From the NCBI GenBank assembly GCA_016931515.1, contig JAFGEQ010000019.1, forward strand, positions 300,295 through 364,294: a stretch of 64,000 nt of DNA, read 5' to 3'. Shown here piece after piece: positions 1-9,392 of the stretch. The position numbers and the translations under genes were made by a program. The DNA comes from a candidate division CSSED10-310 bacterium (GTDB lineage Bacteria; CSSED10-310). Below the pieces are notes generated by a model. The model worked only from the letters and a program-made list of their open reading frames with translations, made no database searches and was not told where the DNA came from. The stretch's first letter is position 1, and each line of letters begins with the position of its first letter.

Positions 1-2021
1 ATGTTCAGGCAGTCTGGCCGACGGGTCAGTTTGCATTCGTCGACATGGCGGGTCATGGATCGTATCAGAGTGTTCACATCATGGGATACAACAGCGCGTC
101 TTTCTGGACATCGACTCTGTGCAGCAGTCTGTCGAACGAGTTTCCATCGATCGTATTTTCGGATGCCTGCAGCACGAGCGAAACCGATTACACCAATCTG
201 GGCCAGAAAATGCTGGAAAACGGCGCCGTCGGGTATGTCGGTGCAACGAAAGTGGCGCTGGGATCGGGCGGCTGGACAACACCGGCTGATGGATCGAGTC
301 AGACTCTGGACTATTACTTCACGGAAGCCGTTACATCGACGAATTACAGCCAGGGTGCTGCTCACCAGTATGCATTATCGGAGACCTACCAGACGAATGG
401 TTTCTACTACGACAAATATGAGATCGCCGAATGGAATTTATGGGGCCATCCGAATCTCGGTCTCACTCTGGCCATGTCCGGTAACGGATCGATTAAACTC
501 GATAAAGCCATCTATATGGCCAATGATACTGCTGTGATTGCTCTGAGGGATGCCAATGCCGGAACTGTTGATTCTATTTCTGTTGAAATGACAGGCAGCG
601 GTGGCGACAAAGAAACCGTCACACTGACGATGAGTGAAACCGAAGGCGTTTACGCCGGATCGATCGCGTTGGTTGAGAGTCAGGCTGTCGTCGGTAACAA
701 CCGGCTGGATGTATCGCATGGCCAGACGATCACGGTAACCTATATTGATGCAGACGATGGGATGGGTGGCATCAATGTCGAAAAAACTGAGATCGCCATG
801 GTTGATGGAAACGATCCGGTCATCACGAATGTCCGTTTCGGACGAATTTCATCCGAATTGATCGAGGTTCTCTGGGACACATCGGAACCGGCAACAGCGG
901 TTCTGCGATATGGCATTGAAACTCTGAATGAATCTGCGGAAAGCGCCATCCCGGTCACGGATCATTCCGTAATCCTGTCAGATCTTGAACCCTGCACATA
1001 CTACTTCTTCACTATAGAGGCGACTGATGAAGCCGGTAACTCTGTAATGGATGATAATTCCGGTCAGTATTATCGTGTCAATACTCTTGATTACCAGATT
1101 TTCTATTCGGAATCGTTGAATTCCGATCCGGGCTGGTCGACTGAAAACCTCTGGAGTTTCGGTAGCCCGACAGGTCAGGGGGGTGAACACGGCTATCCCG
1201 ATCCTGTGGGCGGATATACAGGTTCAAACGTTTATGGGTTCAACCTTAACGGTGATTACAACCATAATTCGCCGGCATACAATCTGACATCCGATCCAAT
1301 TGACTGCTCCGATTCAACGAACATCATTCTGCGATTCTGGCGATGGCTTGGAGTCGAAAGAAATTTGTACGACAAGGCATCGATCATGGTTTCATCGGAT
1401 GGAGTGAATTTCACCAAGATCTGGGAGAATCTTGATATTGAAACGGCAGACGATGAGTGGACGTTACAGGAGTTCGATATCAGTGAAATCGCTGACGGGC
1501 AGCCGACGGTTTACTTGCGCTGGGTAATGGGGGCGACGGATCAGGGATGGAAGTATTGCGGGTGGAATATCGATGATATCACCTTATCCCGAACAGTTGC
1601 GTGCTCGGAACCCACACCTCCGCCCTGGCCCACAGCCACACCGGCTCCTCCCAAAATCCCTTCCACCGGTATCTATCTCACGATGGCTGACAGTATATTG
1701 GTTCCAGGCGACACCTTCGATCTGAAGATGTGTTTACGAAATGGAACGGCACTGCCAATGACGGTCAATGTGTTCGTTGCACTTGAGGTTTATGGAACCT
1801 ATTGGTTCTGGCCAACCTGGGTCAAGATGGACGAGGGAATCGATTATGCAGCAGGAGTTGGCGTGCCGGCAGCGTCAGAGATCCAACAGGACATCCTCCA
1901 TTTCGAATGGCCGGACGTCTCCGGTCCCGCTCAGGGTCTCTTTTTCTATGGTTTGCTGCTCGATAGTTCAACACTGGAGGTTACCGGCGATCTGGCTTGG
2001 ATCTGCTGGGAATTCATCTAG
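1..2021 (+). CDS. C25 (gingipain-type) peptidase, 5' truncated, with FWPxW C-terminal module
   Basis: The reading frame is open from base 3 and enters from outside the window, so the signal peptide and propeptide are missing. Seen: a GHGS histidine motif near bases 50-60 and a DACST cysteine motif near 165-180, the His/Cys pair expected for family C25 peptidases. Then follow an Ig-like segment, a fibronectin-III-like segment (about 260-350 counting from the first internal Met), a jelly-roll segment (about 365-525) containing RWLGVE and CGWNIDD, a short Pro/Thr linker, and a C-terminal module of about 115 residues with YWFWPTW. The jelly-roll segment closely matches one in the M14 carboxypeptidase at 31826-34684. 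Gingipains are secreted cysteine endopeptidases; here a secreted surface peptidase is inferred. Family call is firm; substrate is unknown. Confidence 0.8.
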   Translation, partial: VQAVWPTGQFAFVDMAGHGSYQSVHIMGYNSASFWTSTLCSSLSNEFPSIVFSDACSTSETDYTNLGQKMLENGAVGYVGATKVALGSGGWTTPADGSSQTLDYYFTEAVTSTNYSQGAAHQYALSETYQTNGFYYDKYEIAEWNLWGHPNLGLTLAMSGNGSIKLDKAIYMANDTAVIALRDANAGTVDSISVEMTGSGGDKETVTLTMSETEGVYAGSIALVESQAVVGNNRLDVSHGQTITVTYIDADDGMGGINVEKTEIAMVDGNDPVITNVRFGRISSELIEVLWDTSEPATAVLRYGIETLNESAESAIPVTDHSVILSDLEPCTYYFFTIEATDEAGNSVMDDNSGQYYRVNTLDYQIFYSESLNSDPGWSTENLWSFGSPTGQGGEHGYPDPVGGYTGSNVYGFNLNGDYNHNSPAYNLTSDPIDCSDSTNIILRFWRWLGVERNLYDKASIMVSSDGVNFTKIWENLDIETADDEWTLQEFDISEIADGQPTVYLRWVMGATDQGWKYCGWNIDDITLSRTVACSEPTPPPWPTATPAPPKIPSTGIYLTMADSILVPGDTFDLKMCLRNGTALPMTVNVFVALEVYGTYWFWPTWVKMDEGIDYAAGVGVPAASEIQQDILHFEWPDVSGPAQGLFFYGLLLDSSTLEVTGDLAWICWEFI

Positions 2022-2099
2022 AGGTACAAACGAATAGAAATCCGGCGGTTCGCAGAGAATGCAGATCCGCCGGATTTCGCTATATCAGAGGATTTGGGG

Positions 2100-2597
2100 A
2101 TGGAGAATATGGAGCATCCCGATCGGATGCCAATCGGTCAACGCAGGCTTACCCGTCTTCGGCCGGCAATGATTTTTTTTCTATGTCTGGGCACCGGATA
2201 CGGTCTGGATCGGATGATGGTCGGCGGCCGCTTGGTGCCGCCCGGAAGGAGCCACATATATATCGGCTTCGGTTTGCTTCTGATTGGGTTTGTTATCGGT
2301 GCCTGGGTCATCAGGATCTATCACCGTCGCGGCACTCCGATCGATCCGGGAGAGCCGGCTGTTGAGCTTGTCCAAACCGGTCCGAACCGGATCAGCAGAA
2401 ATCCTCTGTACTGTGCAGTTCTCATCTTTTTCAGCGGATTCTCGTTGCTGCTCAATTCAGCTTGGATGCTCCTGATGTTACCGGTTCTTGCATTCGCTCT
2501 TGATCGATTGGCAGTACGCCCGGAGGAGAAGGCGATGGCGGAACGCTTTGGCAGCCGGTACGAAGAGTATCGACGTCGTGTCCGTCGCTGGGTATGA
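2100..2597 (+). CDS. Isoprenylcysteine carboxyl methyltransferase (ICMT)-like integral membrane protein
   Basis: About 165 residues with four hydrophobic helices. The second half shows TGPNRISRNPLY, the usual G-P-[YN]-x-x-x-R-N-P-x-Y element of the ICMT/PEMT-like membrane methyltransferase family, followed by an EE-x-x-M-x-x-x-F-G-x-x-Y-x-x-Y tail. The family uses S-adenosylmethionine at the membrane face; many bacterial members have no known substrate. The ATG at 2100 is chosen because AGAGG at 2087-2091 lies 8 bases upstream; a TTG at 2094 is in frame but less well placed. It stands alone between the C25 peptidase and the M61 peptidase. Confidence 0.72.
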   Translation: MENMEHPDRMPIGQRRLTRLRPAMIFFLCLGTGYGLDRMMVGGRLVPPGRSHIYIGFGLLLIGFVIGAWVIRIYHRRGTPIDPGEPAVELVQTGPNRISRNPLYCAVLIFFSGFSLLLNSAWMLLMLPVLAFALDRLAVRPEEKAMAERFGSRYEEYRRRVRRWV

Positions 2598-2718
2598 CTG
2601 ATTCCACGAAGACACAAGAAAACAGTTGATTCTTTTCAATTTCTCGAATAGCCTCATCCTCCTCTTCAGACGGGGCCTGAAGAAACAAAATCAATAACAT
2701 TTCAAGGGGTGGTATAAA

Positions 2719-4491
2719 ATGGAACCGAAGGTAAAATATACGATCAATCTGGACAAACCCAGAACACACTATATAAGTGTCACAATCTCTATCCCAAGTG
2801 CTCCGCACGAAGCCATTGATTTGAAACTCCCGACGTGGTTACCCGGTGCCTACAAGCTCAATGAGTTCTCCGCCAATATCGAGCAGTTTCGGGTGACGAA
2901 CGGAACGGATGAGCCTGTCAAATGGCGGAAAACCGATAAACTCACCTGGCAGGTCAGCGCAAAAGTGGGCGGCCCGGTCAATATTTCTTACAAGGTTTAT
3001 GCGTTTCAACTGGCGGATGATTCGAGCTATCTCTGTGACGATTACGCGATTGTCAATCCCGGTACTGTCTGCTTGTCGGTTATTCCATTTATGGAAGCTC
3101 CCTGTACTCTGGAAGCCATTTTGCCGGAAAATTGGGAGAGGATCAGTACCGGTATGCGGCCTTTGGATAATTCAAACAGGCTGTTTATTGCGACTGATTA
3201 TCACCAGTTAATGGATTGTCCGATGGTGATTGGAAATCATCTGCATCATGTCTTCGAGGTCGATGGAATTCCACATGAGGTCGCTATCGAAGGCAGAGGA
3301 AACCTTGATGTGGACTCCTTCCTGGAGGACTTGAAGAAGATTACTGAATCGGAAATTCGCATGATGCGTCATGTTCCTTACGATCGGTATGTATTTCTCT
3401 TTTTAATTACCGACAGGGATGCAGGTCTCGAGCACTGCAATTCCACGCTGATATTCGAACAGCGGTTCAATTTCAAACCCCGAAAAAAATATACCGACAT
3501 GATCAGCATATTTTCGCATGAACTTTATCATGCCTGGAATGTCAAGGCGTTACGACCCAGGGAACTCGTTCATCCCAATTATTTCACGGAAACATATACG
3601 GATCTGCTCTGGGTATCGGAAGGATTTACTAATTATTATCATTTTCAATTTCTGTTGCGACCGGGGATCATGACCTTGAAAGAGTACATTGAAGCCGTGG
3701 CTTTCCAGGTTACCCGGTACCGCCGTTTTCCGGGTTATGAGTATCAGAGTACTGCGGAGGCGTCGTTCGATGCGTGGATCAAGTATTATCGGACGAATGA
3801 AAACACTCCCAATTCGACTATTTCGTATTACCTGAAGGGCTCTATTATCGCTTTCTTCCTGGACCTTGATATTCTCGAAGCCTCCGGAGGCAAGTATCGC
3901 CTTGACGATATCATGCGGGATCTCTACCAGGATCACTATGTCAAAGATTTCGATGGTTTTACTTACGAGCATGTTGTCAAGACAGCCGAAAAGTATATTG
4001 GTCGAAATCTGGATGATTTTTTTAGAAAGTATGTTTATGGTACAACAGATATGCCGTTTGAGGATTATTTCCGCAAGGTCGGGCTGGATCTACGGGCTCC
4101 GGATCCTGACGATGAGGAGATGAAGAAGGGTAATCTTGGTATTCGGGTTGATATGAAAGAGCACCGGCCATATGTATCAATAGTACGACGGAACAGTGCC
4201 GCTCAGCTGGCGGGTATCCAGGCAAAGGATGAGATAATCGCGCTGGATGGGCTGCGCGTTTATTCAAGTGATGCCCTTGTAGGTCGTCTTGAACTGATGA
4301 AGCCGGGGGATGAGATTGAGATTACGCTGGCGAGAAATGAGGAATTAAAAACAGTCAGGACGACTCTTGGAGAACCGGTTCCGGTAAAATACACAGCAAA
4401 ACCGGTCAAAGAACCGACTGAAATGCAAAAAGAACTCTTCACACTTTGGACGAATCATTCCCTGGAAGAACTCAAGGATAAATCGTGCTGA
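2719..4491 (+). CDS. M61 family metallopeptidase with C-terminal PDZ domain
   Basis: A 590-residue protein of normal M61 (glycyl aminopeptidase-like) length. The N-terminal third is the beta-rich M61 domain. The zinc site is HELYH at residues 267-271, with the third ligand in SEGFTNYY (E301). C-terminal residues about 470-555 form a PDZ domain (GIRVDMKEHRPYVSIV, then a GIQAKDEIIALDG core). No signal peptide is visible, so it is probably cytoplasmic, unlike the secreted peptidases nearby. Family members remove N-terminal residues with a preference for small amino acids. The start follows AAGGGGTGG a few bases upstream. It is followed closely by a membrane protein gene. Confidence 0.9.
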   Translation: MEPKVKYTINLDKPRTHYISVTISIPSAPHEAIDLKLPTWLPGAYKLNEFSANIEQFRVTNGTDEPVKWRKTDKLTWQVSAKVGGPVNISYKVYAFQLADDSSYLCDDYAIVNPGTVCLSVIPFMEAPCTLEAILPENWERISTGMRPLDNSNRLFIATDYHQLMDCPMVIGNHLHHVFEVDGIPHEVAIEGRGNLDVDSFLEDLKKITESEIRMMRHVPYDRYVFLFLITDRDAGLEHCNSTLIFEQRFNFKPRKKYTDMISIFSHELYHAWNVKALRPRELVHPNYFTETYTDLLWVSEGFTNYYHFQFLLRPGIMTLKEYIEAVAFQVTRYRRFPGYEYQSTAEASFDAWIKYYRTNENTPNSTISYYLKGSIIAFFLDLDILEASGGKYRLDDIMRDLYQDHYVKDFDGFTYEHVVKTAEKYIGRNLDDFFRKYVYGTTDMPFEDYFRKVGLDLRAPDPDDEEMKKGNLGIRVDMKEHRPYVSIVRRNSAAQLAGIQAKDEIIALDGLRVYSSDALVGRLELMKPGDEIEITLARNEELKTVRTTLGEPVPVKYTAKPVKEPTEMQKELFTLWTNHSLEELKDKSC

Positions 4492-4519
4492 TTAACAATA
4501 TTTAGGAGATTGAATCGAG

Positions 4520-5341
4520 GTGCAGGGATCAATTGAGTTCAGTAGACGCACACGTGCTGCCATCTGGTTGGCGGCACTTATTCTGACATCATGTTCAGCG
4601 ATCTTTCAGCGGATGACCGGTCCGACATGCCCTTACCGGGGTTCCTACGATGCAGAGGGCACTTCATGGGTTTTCAAGGTGAAACGGAATCCTCTGACCG
4701 AAGCGCCTCTGCGAGTCACAATACCGGCTCCAGCTTCATTGTCCGGTCAATTGGTTTGGAGGGAGTATCCTTCAGAGCGTCCGTGGAAAACAGTCGATAT
4801 GATACGGGCGGAAAATCGTTTGGAGGGATTAATTCCGGTTCAGCCGGCTGCCGGTAAAGTTGAATACTTTATCCAGTTGGAGACAGCGAGTTCAGATCAC
4901 ATCAGAATTCCCGATGGCGACAAAAAAATTATTGCAAGGTATAAAGATGACGTTCCTGCGTGGGCTTTGATTCCACATATCATCTTTATGTTTACTGCCA
5001 TGTTAATGTCAAACCGTCTTGGCATAGGTCTCGCTTTTCGCGAAAACCCAAGCTGCAGGCAGGTCTGGTGTGTTTTTATCACACTGACTCTCGGAGGCCT
5101 TGTTCTGGGGCCGATCGTTCAGTGGAATGCATTCGGTGCTGCCTGGATGGGATGGCCGTACGGCCATGATCTGACAGATAACAAGAGTGCCGTTCTGTGG
5201 ATCGCGTGGCTGATCCCGGTGTTATCGATACTCAGAAAAAAAGATTACCGCCGCAGCACTCTGGTTGCATCTGTCTTGACTTTGCTGGTCTACCTGATCC
5301 CGCATAGTCTCATGGGATCCGAACACATTTACACGGAGTAA
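4520..5341 (+). CDS. Unrecognised membrane protein
   Basis: 273 residues from a GTG start with TAGGAG about 12 bases upstream. Seen: one N-terminal hydrophobic segment (about 14-30, with an SCS), a beta-rich soluble stretch to about residue 140, then four predicted membrane helices between about 150 and 265. The soluble part would probably be extracytoplasmic. I do not recognise a family, and no catalytic motif is apparent. It starts 28 bases after the M61 peptidase and may be co-transcribed with it. Confidence 0.6.
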   Translation: MQGSIEFSRRTRAAIWLAALILTSCSAIFQRMTGPTCPYRGSYDAEGTSWVFKVKRNPLTEAPLRVTIPAPASLSGQLVWREYPSERPWKTVDMIRAENRLEGLIPVQPAAGKVEYFIQLETASSDHIRIPDGDKKIIARYKDDVPAWALIPHIIFMFTAMLMSNRLGIGLAFRENPSCRQVWCVFITLTLGGLVLGPIVQWNAFGAAWMGWPYGHDLTDNKSAVLWIAWLIPVLSILRKKDYRRSTLVASVLTLLVYLIPHSLMGSEHIYTE

Positions 5342-5390
5342 GATACCCTGCAGGTGAAAGAGGGCGCTTCATCACCGATCGTCGGATCAA

Positions 5391-6572
5391 TCAACATCCG
5401 GCCGATTTGTGTTGAAAAGTCCCGGATAACTGCAAGTCCCCATCGCGAACTGCAAACCGACCGCGAGCCAGGACGTGACGGATGGAAAATGTCTCATCTA
5501 TAAAAAGCAGATCCGCATCCGCTCCCCCGGTGATCCGCCCTTTCGCTCCCAATCCAAAGAGATCCGCAACATTCTTCCCGGCAAATCTGAGCGCTGTCTC
5601 CAATGGTATCCCGGCTTCCTGAACCATATCTCTAAGCTCGTTGAAAAGAGTGTTGGGGTTCCCTGTTGTCAGCGATCGAAGCTTCCCATCCGAGTCGAAA
5701 TCCGGCAAGCTGCCGCCTGCATCAGTGCTCATGCAGATCCTGTCGAGGGGTACGCCTTTGGCGAGGAGCATTCCGGCAGCCTCGGATGGCTTTATTTCTT
5801 CATCCGGGAAAAATGGGTACGCACTGGTAGTCAGATCGAGGAAACCTCCTTTTAATGCATATTCGACAGCACGTCCGAATACATCAGCACTCCGATTGCA
5901 ATGAGTCGGCAGAAAGTGTTTGAAAGGGCAGTTACCTTTTTCGATGGCATCAAGAATAATATTGAACGTATTGGGAGCATCCCCGAGGTGAAGGCAGACA
6001 ACGCCGTTTTTTCCGGCAAGCATGCCGGCGACACGAACACTTTTTGCCAACCGGGCCAGTTCCTGCCACTGAGGTGCGGAATCGCGATGATCGGACACTG
6101 CGATTTCCCCGGCACCCATTACTTCCGGTATCAGCACTATGTCTCGTCCGATATCTCCGGTAATGCTGACCGGAGGTATCTGATAAGACCCGGTGAGAAT
6201 GTATGCAGACAAGCCCTCTTCTTTGAAACTGCGTGCTTTCATGAGCACGGAGTCCGGATGACGGGCAAGTCCATCGGTTCCCAACATCCCGATCACTGTT
6301 GTGATGCCGTTTTTCAGGAAATCGGTCAGTTGCATTTCCGGTGTCCGTGTCGCCGGCCCGCCTTCGCCTCCGGCACCGGCAATATGAGCATGCCCGTCAA
6401 TCAGCCCCGGCACCAGTTTAAGTCCGGAACAGTCTATGATCTCCATGTCTTGAATGGGCCCCGGGTCAATCTCACCGGCAATTGATATGATCCGGTCACC
6501 AGCAGTCAGGATGTCGTTCAACCCGATATCATCGGGTGCGAATACATGGCAGTGTCGGAATAAATTCAGCAT
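5391..6572 (-). CDS. iadA: Isoaspartyl dipeptidase (beta-aspartyl peptidase)
   Basis: 393 residues, the usual length for the amidohydrolase-superfamily isoaspartyl dipeptidase. Metal and catalytic residues are all visible: HAH (H61, H63), E156 inside the family motif GEIAVSDHR, H195 (CLHLGD), H224 (THCNR) and D284 (STDAGGS). The enzyme hydrolyses beta-linked Asp dipeptides. It is the last gene of the cyanophycin unit, starting 17 bases after the CphA2-like gene. Here its most likely substrate is beta-aspartyl-arginine released by cyanophycinase, yielding aspartate and arginine. Cytoplasmic; no signal peptide. Confidence 0.92.
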   Translation of the reverse strand: MLNLFRHCHVFAPDDIGLNDILTAGDRIISIAGEIDPGPIQDMEIIDCSGLKLVPGLIDGHAHIAGAGGEGGPATRTPEMQLTDFLKNGITTVIGMLGTDGLARHPDSVLMKARSFKEEGLSAYILTGSYQIPPVSITGDIGRDIVLIPEVMGAGEIAVSDHRDSAPQWQELARLAKSVRVAGMLAGKNGVVCLHLGDAPNTFNIILDAIEKGNCPFKHFLPTHCNRSADVFGRAVEYALKGGFLDLTTSAYPFFPDEEIKPSEAAGMLLAKGVPLDRICMSTDAGGSLPDFDSDGKLRSLTTGNPNTLFNELRDMVQEAGIPLETALRFAGKNVADLFGLGAKGRITGGADADLLFIDETFSIRHVLARGRFAVRDGDLQLSGTFQHKSAGC

Positions 6573-6589
6573 GGTTTGTTACCTGTGGA

Positions 6590-8485
6590 TCAGGCAAGCG
6601 GGTAGTAGTATTTTTCCGCCAGTTCCGCGATCACCGGCGTCAACATGTCCATCACAACAGTCTCAGCGGCACGGCGTCCGAGCATTTTCGTACTGGTTTT
6701 TCCATTTTGAGAGACCATTACTTTTTTACCGGAACGGTCAATTTCAATAAACAGTCCCTTATCCAGCAGATCTCGAGTAAGAATTCTTTCTCTCTCTGTC
6801 GGATTTTCCAACACAACGATATCCGCGCCCCAATGATACATACCTTCATTCTGAATTATGGCATCATTATACTCGATCAATGCCATGTCCAGTTTCGGAT
6901 TACGCATGACATTCCGAATGTTGCCGATATGCTCCGGACGATTCGAGAAAAACTCGTCATTGAATCGTACGCCATCGACTGCTGCTGTTCCGACCTCCTC
7001 GATCCCTTTTTGTCTTAATCCGGTCTCGGTTATTCGGGTCGCCAGTTTTTGATCCAATTTATTGAAAACCAACGTCGGAACCCTCGAGGATTGAGGTGTT
7101 GGGAAAAACGCATCCATTATCTTACCGGGTACGTCTATTGATTCGCCTTTGGCGGGGACCAGGTGCATGAACACACCCGGACCGGCATTGATTTCAATAA
7201 TTGCACAGGGACTCTCATCCCACGGTTTGGATATATCCTCGGCCAGAAGATCGATACCCAGAACGTGAACATCCAGGAACCGAGCCACATCTTCGGCCAT
7301 TTTGATATTTTTCGGATGGATCTTCTCCGTTACATTAACCGAAACACCACCGGCTGAAATATTGGCGACCCGGCGAAGCGTTATTCTGTTACCTGCTGCC
7401 GGAACCTCGCTTAATGAGTGACCGGCATCTTTAATGAACTGGACCAGATCGTCGTCAATTTTTATTTTCCCGAGAGCTGAACGCGGTGTATCCGCACGTT
7501 CCGGACGACTGTTCTCAATATCGATCAGTTGTTCGATTGTATGCTCGCCGTCACCATCCACATACGCTGGAATTCTTTGCAGGGCGGCAGTGAATTTGCC
7601 GCTGATCGTCAGCAGGCGATGATCTGTCCCGGTTACGTGCTGTTCGACAATCACCGGGTCACGTCGGTTAGTGGAGGCATCTCTGGCAGTTTCCAGACCA
7701 AGGCGGAGTTCTTCGGGAGTATTCAGATTTGTTGAAACGCCTTGTCCCTTGTGACCGGCCAGGGGTTTTGTGACCAGTGGGTAACCGAATTCTTCGGCGA
7801 ATGCCAGGGCTTCGGCATCGTTGGTGCATAGAGTGCCCTTGGGAGATGGGAACCCGAAATCATCAAGAAACGCTTTCGATCGATCCTTGAAACTCGTCAG
7901 TTCAGTGTCCTTAATACTATCCCGGTGAAGCACCGTTGATCGACCGCGAAGCTGTTTACGGCCTTGTCCCCACTGAAAAACATCCTCGCTTGGAAGGTAG
8001 AACATCGGTATGTTCCGCTTGTATCCGGCTTCGACGATGGAGTAAATCGTTGGACCTCCGAAACCGCTCCTGTAAAACAAATGCTCGAGTTCCTCGTAAC
8101 GGGATTGAAAGGGAAACAAGCGGCCACTGAGAATGTCACGAACCCAGTCGTATACGAAGTCGTTCACGCGGTCGCCGGTCTGAGGATCTATATACTGAAC
8201 GGCAACGATCTCCTTGCCATTTTCCTCCCGGATACTCCATTCTCGTGCAAAGAGGTTCATCCCGAGCTGCTGAAGTTCGATAAATGTTCTCGCATATAAC
8301 TCTCCGATAGTCAGGGGTACTGCTGATCCGGAGAGACCGGGTAATTTCTCCGATATCTGTTTCCAGAGGGACGCCATGTCGATATCTCCGGAGCTTTCCA
8401 GCTCCAGAACAATGGCCTGTTGCTTCAGATCGAAACTCGGCCCGAGATATTTTTTTCGTGTCAAAACGGTTATTTTTCCACTCAC
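6590..8485 (-). CDS. CphA2-like ATP-grasp ligase lacking the Mur-ligase P-loop
   Basis: About 631 residues. It aligns by eye with cyanophycin synthetase through the N-terminal domain and the ATP-grasp domain: TKPLAGHKGQGVSTN, EQHVTGTDHRLL and EINAGPGVFMHLVPAKGE. After residue about 470, where CphA has its Mur-ligase domain with GTNGKTT, there is a shorter divergent domain with no P-loop. This is the architecture described for CphA2, which joins beta-Asp-Arg dipeptides into cyanophycin using one ATP-grasp site. The GTG start at 8485 is preferred over the ATG at 8515 because GAAGGAG precedes it by about 8 bases. It lies between cphB and iadA. Function as CphA2 is inferred; a regulatory or different ligase role is possible. 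Confidence 0.75.
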   Translation of the reverse strand: MSGKITVLTRKKYLGPSFDLKQQAIVLELESSGDIDMASLWKQISEKLPGLSGSAVPLTIGELYARTFIELQQLGMNLFAREWSIREENGKEIVAVQYIDPQTGDRVNDFVYDWVRDILSGRLFPFQSRYEELEHLFYRSGFGGPTIYSIVEAGYKRNIPMFYLPSEDVFQWGQGRKQLRGRSTVLHRDSIKDTELTSFKDRSKAFLDDFGFPSPKGTLCTNDAEALAFAEEFGYPLVTKPLAGHKGQGVSTNLNTPEELRLGLETARDASTNRRDPVIVEQHVTGTDHRLLTISGKFTAALQRIPAYVDGDGEHTIEQLIDIENSRPERADTPRSALGKIKIDDDLVQFIKDAGHSLSEVPAAGNRITLRRVANISAGGVSVNVTEKIHPKNIKMAEDVARFLDVHVLGIDLLAEDISKPWDESPCAIIEINAGPGVFMHLVPAKGESIDVPGKIMDAFFPTPQSSRVPTLVFNKLDQKLATRITETGLRQKGIEEVGTAAVDGVRFNDEFFSNRPEHIGNIRNVMRNPKLDMALIEYNDAIIQNEGMYHWGADIVVLENPTERERILTRDLLDKGLFIEIDRSGKKVMVSQNGKTSTKMLGRRAAETVVMDMLTPVIAELAEKYYYPLA

Positions 8486-8560
8486 TTTTGCTTCTCCTTC
8501 TATTGAAACGGTCAATCGTCAATCCGGGAGATTGCTCCCGGCTGACTTCGTGCCTGCGGT

Positions 8561-9379
8561 TTATCGATTATCGATGGTGACCGGCATCCTGAGCGAAATC
8601 CTCCGGTCGCCGGATTTATAGATGTTAAATCTTACATTTTCAACTGTTAATCTGGAATCGGGTTCACGGGGCGCTTCCGGATCGGCTTGCAGACCGGAAT
8701 ATCCGTTCCAGTCTCCGGCATCCAGTACTGCAACTGATCCCGGGCCGAAGACCTGGAATATGCCGTCCGTATCCAGCAGAATTCCGGTATTTTCATCCAT
8801 GCCGATTCCTATCGATCCTGGATAACGGGATACAGCGTTGATCAAGCGCCCCAGACGGCTCCGTTCAGTCATATGCGTATCGATCACGATCCCATTGAGC
8901 AGCCCCAATCCCGGTTCGACTCGAATCGCGTCCGGAATCATATAATCCTCGGGTTGTCCCCGGACGATAAGCGGGTGTCCCAGAGCCATAGCGCCGGCAC
9001 TTGATCCTCCGACAGGCAGACCGTTCTCCATACGCTGATGAAGTGTTGCAACAAAATGAGTTCCTTCAAGCAGTTCCAATAGACGCAGCTGGTCGCCACC
9101 GGTAAAAAACACTGCTGTTGCTGAGAGAAGCATGTCCAGATTCTCTGCGGAATCGACGGACGCCCTCTCATCGAATGCCCTGCTGCAAGTATTTTTACAT
9201 CCTGCTGCCTGGAAAGCATCGTCATACTTGGCGACAAGTCTGTCCGGATCCTCCGTGGCAGCCGGAACAATGAAAATCTTCGAATGTGAAGATCCGCCCG
9301 CCGTTTCAACAAAGGCATGCATCAGATCCATCGGGAACCGATTGTCGGATATTCCCCCTAATAACATAAAATTGGCCAA
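8561..9379 (-). CDS. cphB: Cyanophycinase
   Basis: A serine exopeptidase of the S51 type that cuts cyanophycin into beta-Asp-Arg dipeptides. Seen: FFTGGDQLRLLELL, the nucleophile elbow GGSSAGAMALG, VDTH-type IDTHMTERSRLGRL and GIGMDENTGI, all characteristic of cyanophycinases, at normal length (about 272 residues). The open frame extends upstream into cphA, but a TTG at 9379 lies just after GAGGGGGA and 13 bases past the cphA stop, and an ATG follows four codons later (9367). Either start is plausible. No signal peptide, so it acts on intracellular granules. Confidence 0.9.
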   Translation of the reverse strand: MANFMLLGGISDNRFPMDLMHAFVETAGGSSHSKIFIVPAATEDPDRLVAKYDDAFQAAGCKNTCSRAFDERASVDSAENLDMLLSATAVFFTGGDQLRLLELLEGTHFVATLHQRMENGLPVGGSSAGAMALGHPLIVRGQPEDYMIPDAIRVEPGLGLLNGIVIDTHMTERSRLGRLINAVSRYPGSIGIGMDENTGILLDTDGIFQVFGPGSVAVLDAGDWNGYSGLQADPEAPREPDSRLTVENVRFNIYKSGDRRISLRMPVTIDNR

Positions 9380-9392
9380 AATTCCCCCTCGA

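Noticed and set aside
1-537. Plus-strand open frame starting at base 1
   Set aside because: Arg-rich translation in the wrong frame over the C25 peptidase, whose frame has clear motifs.
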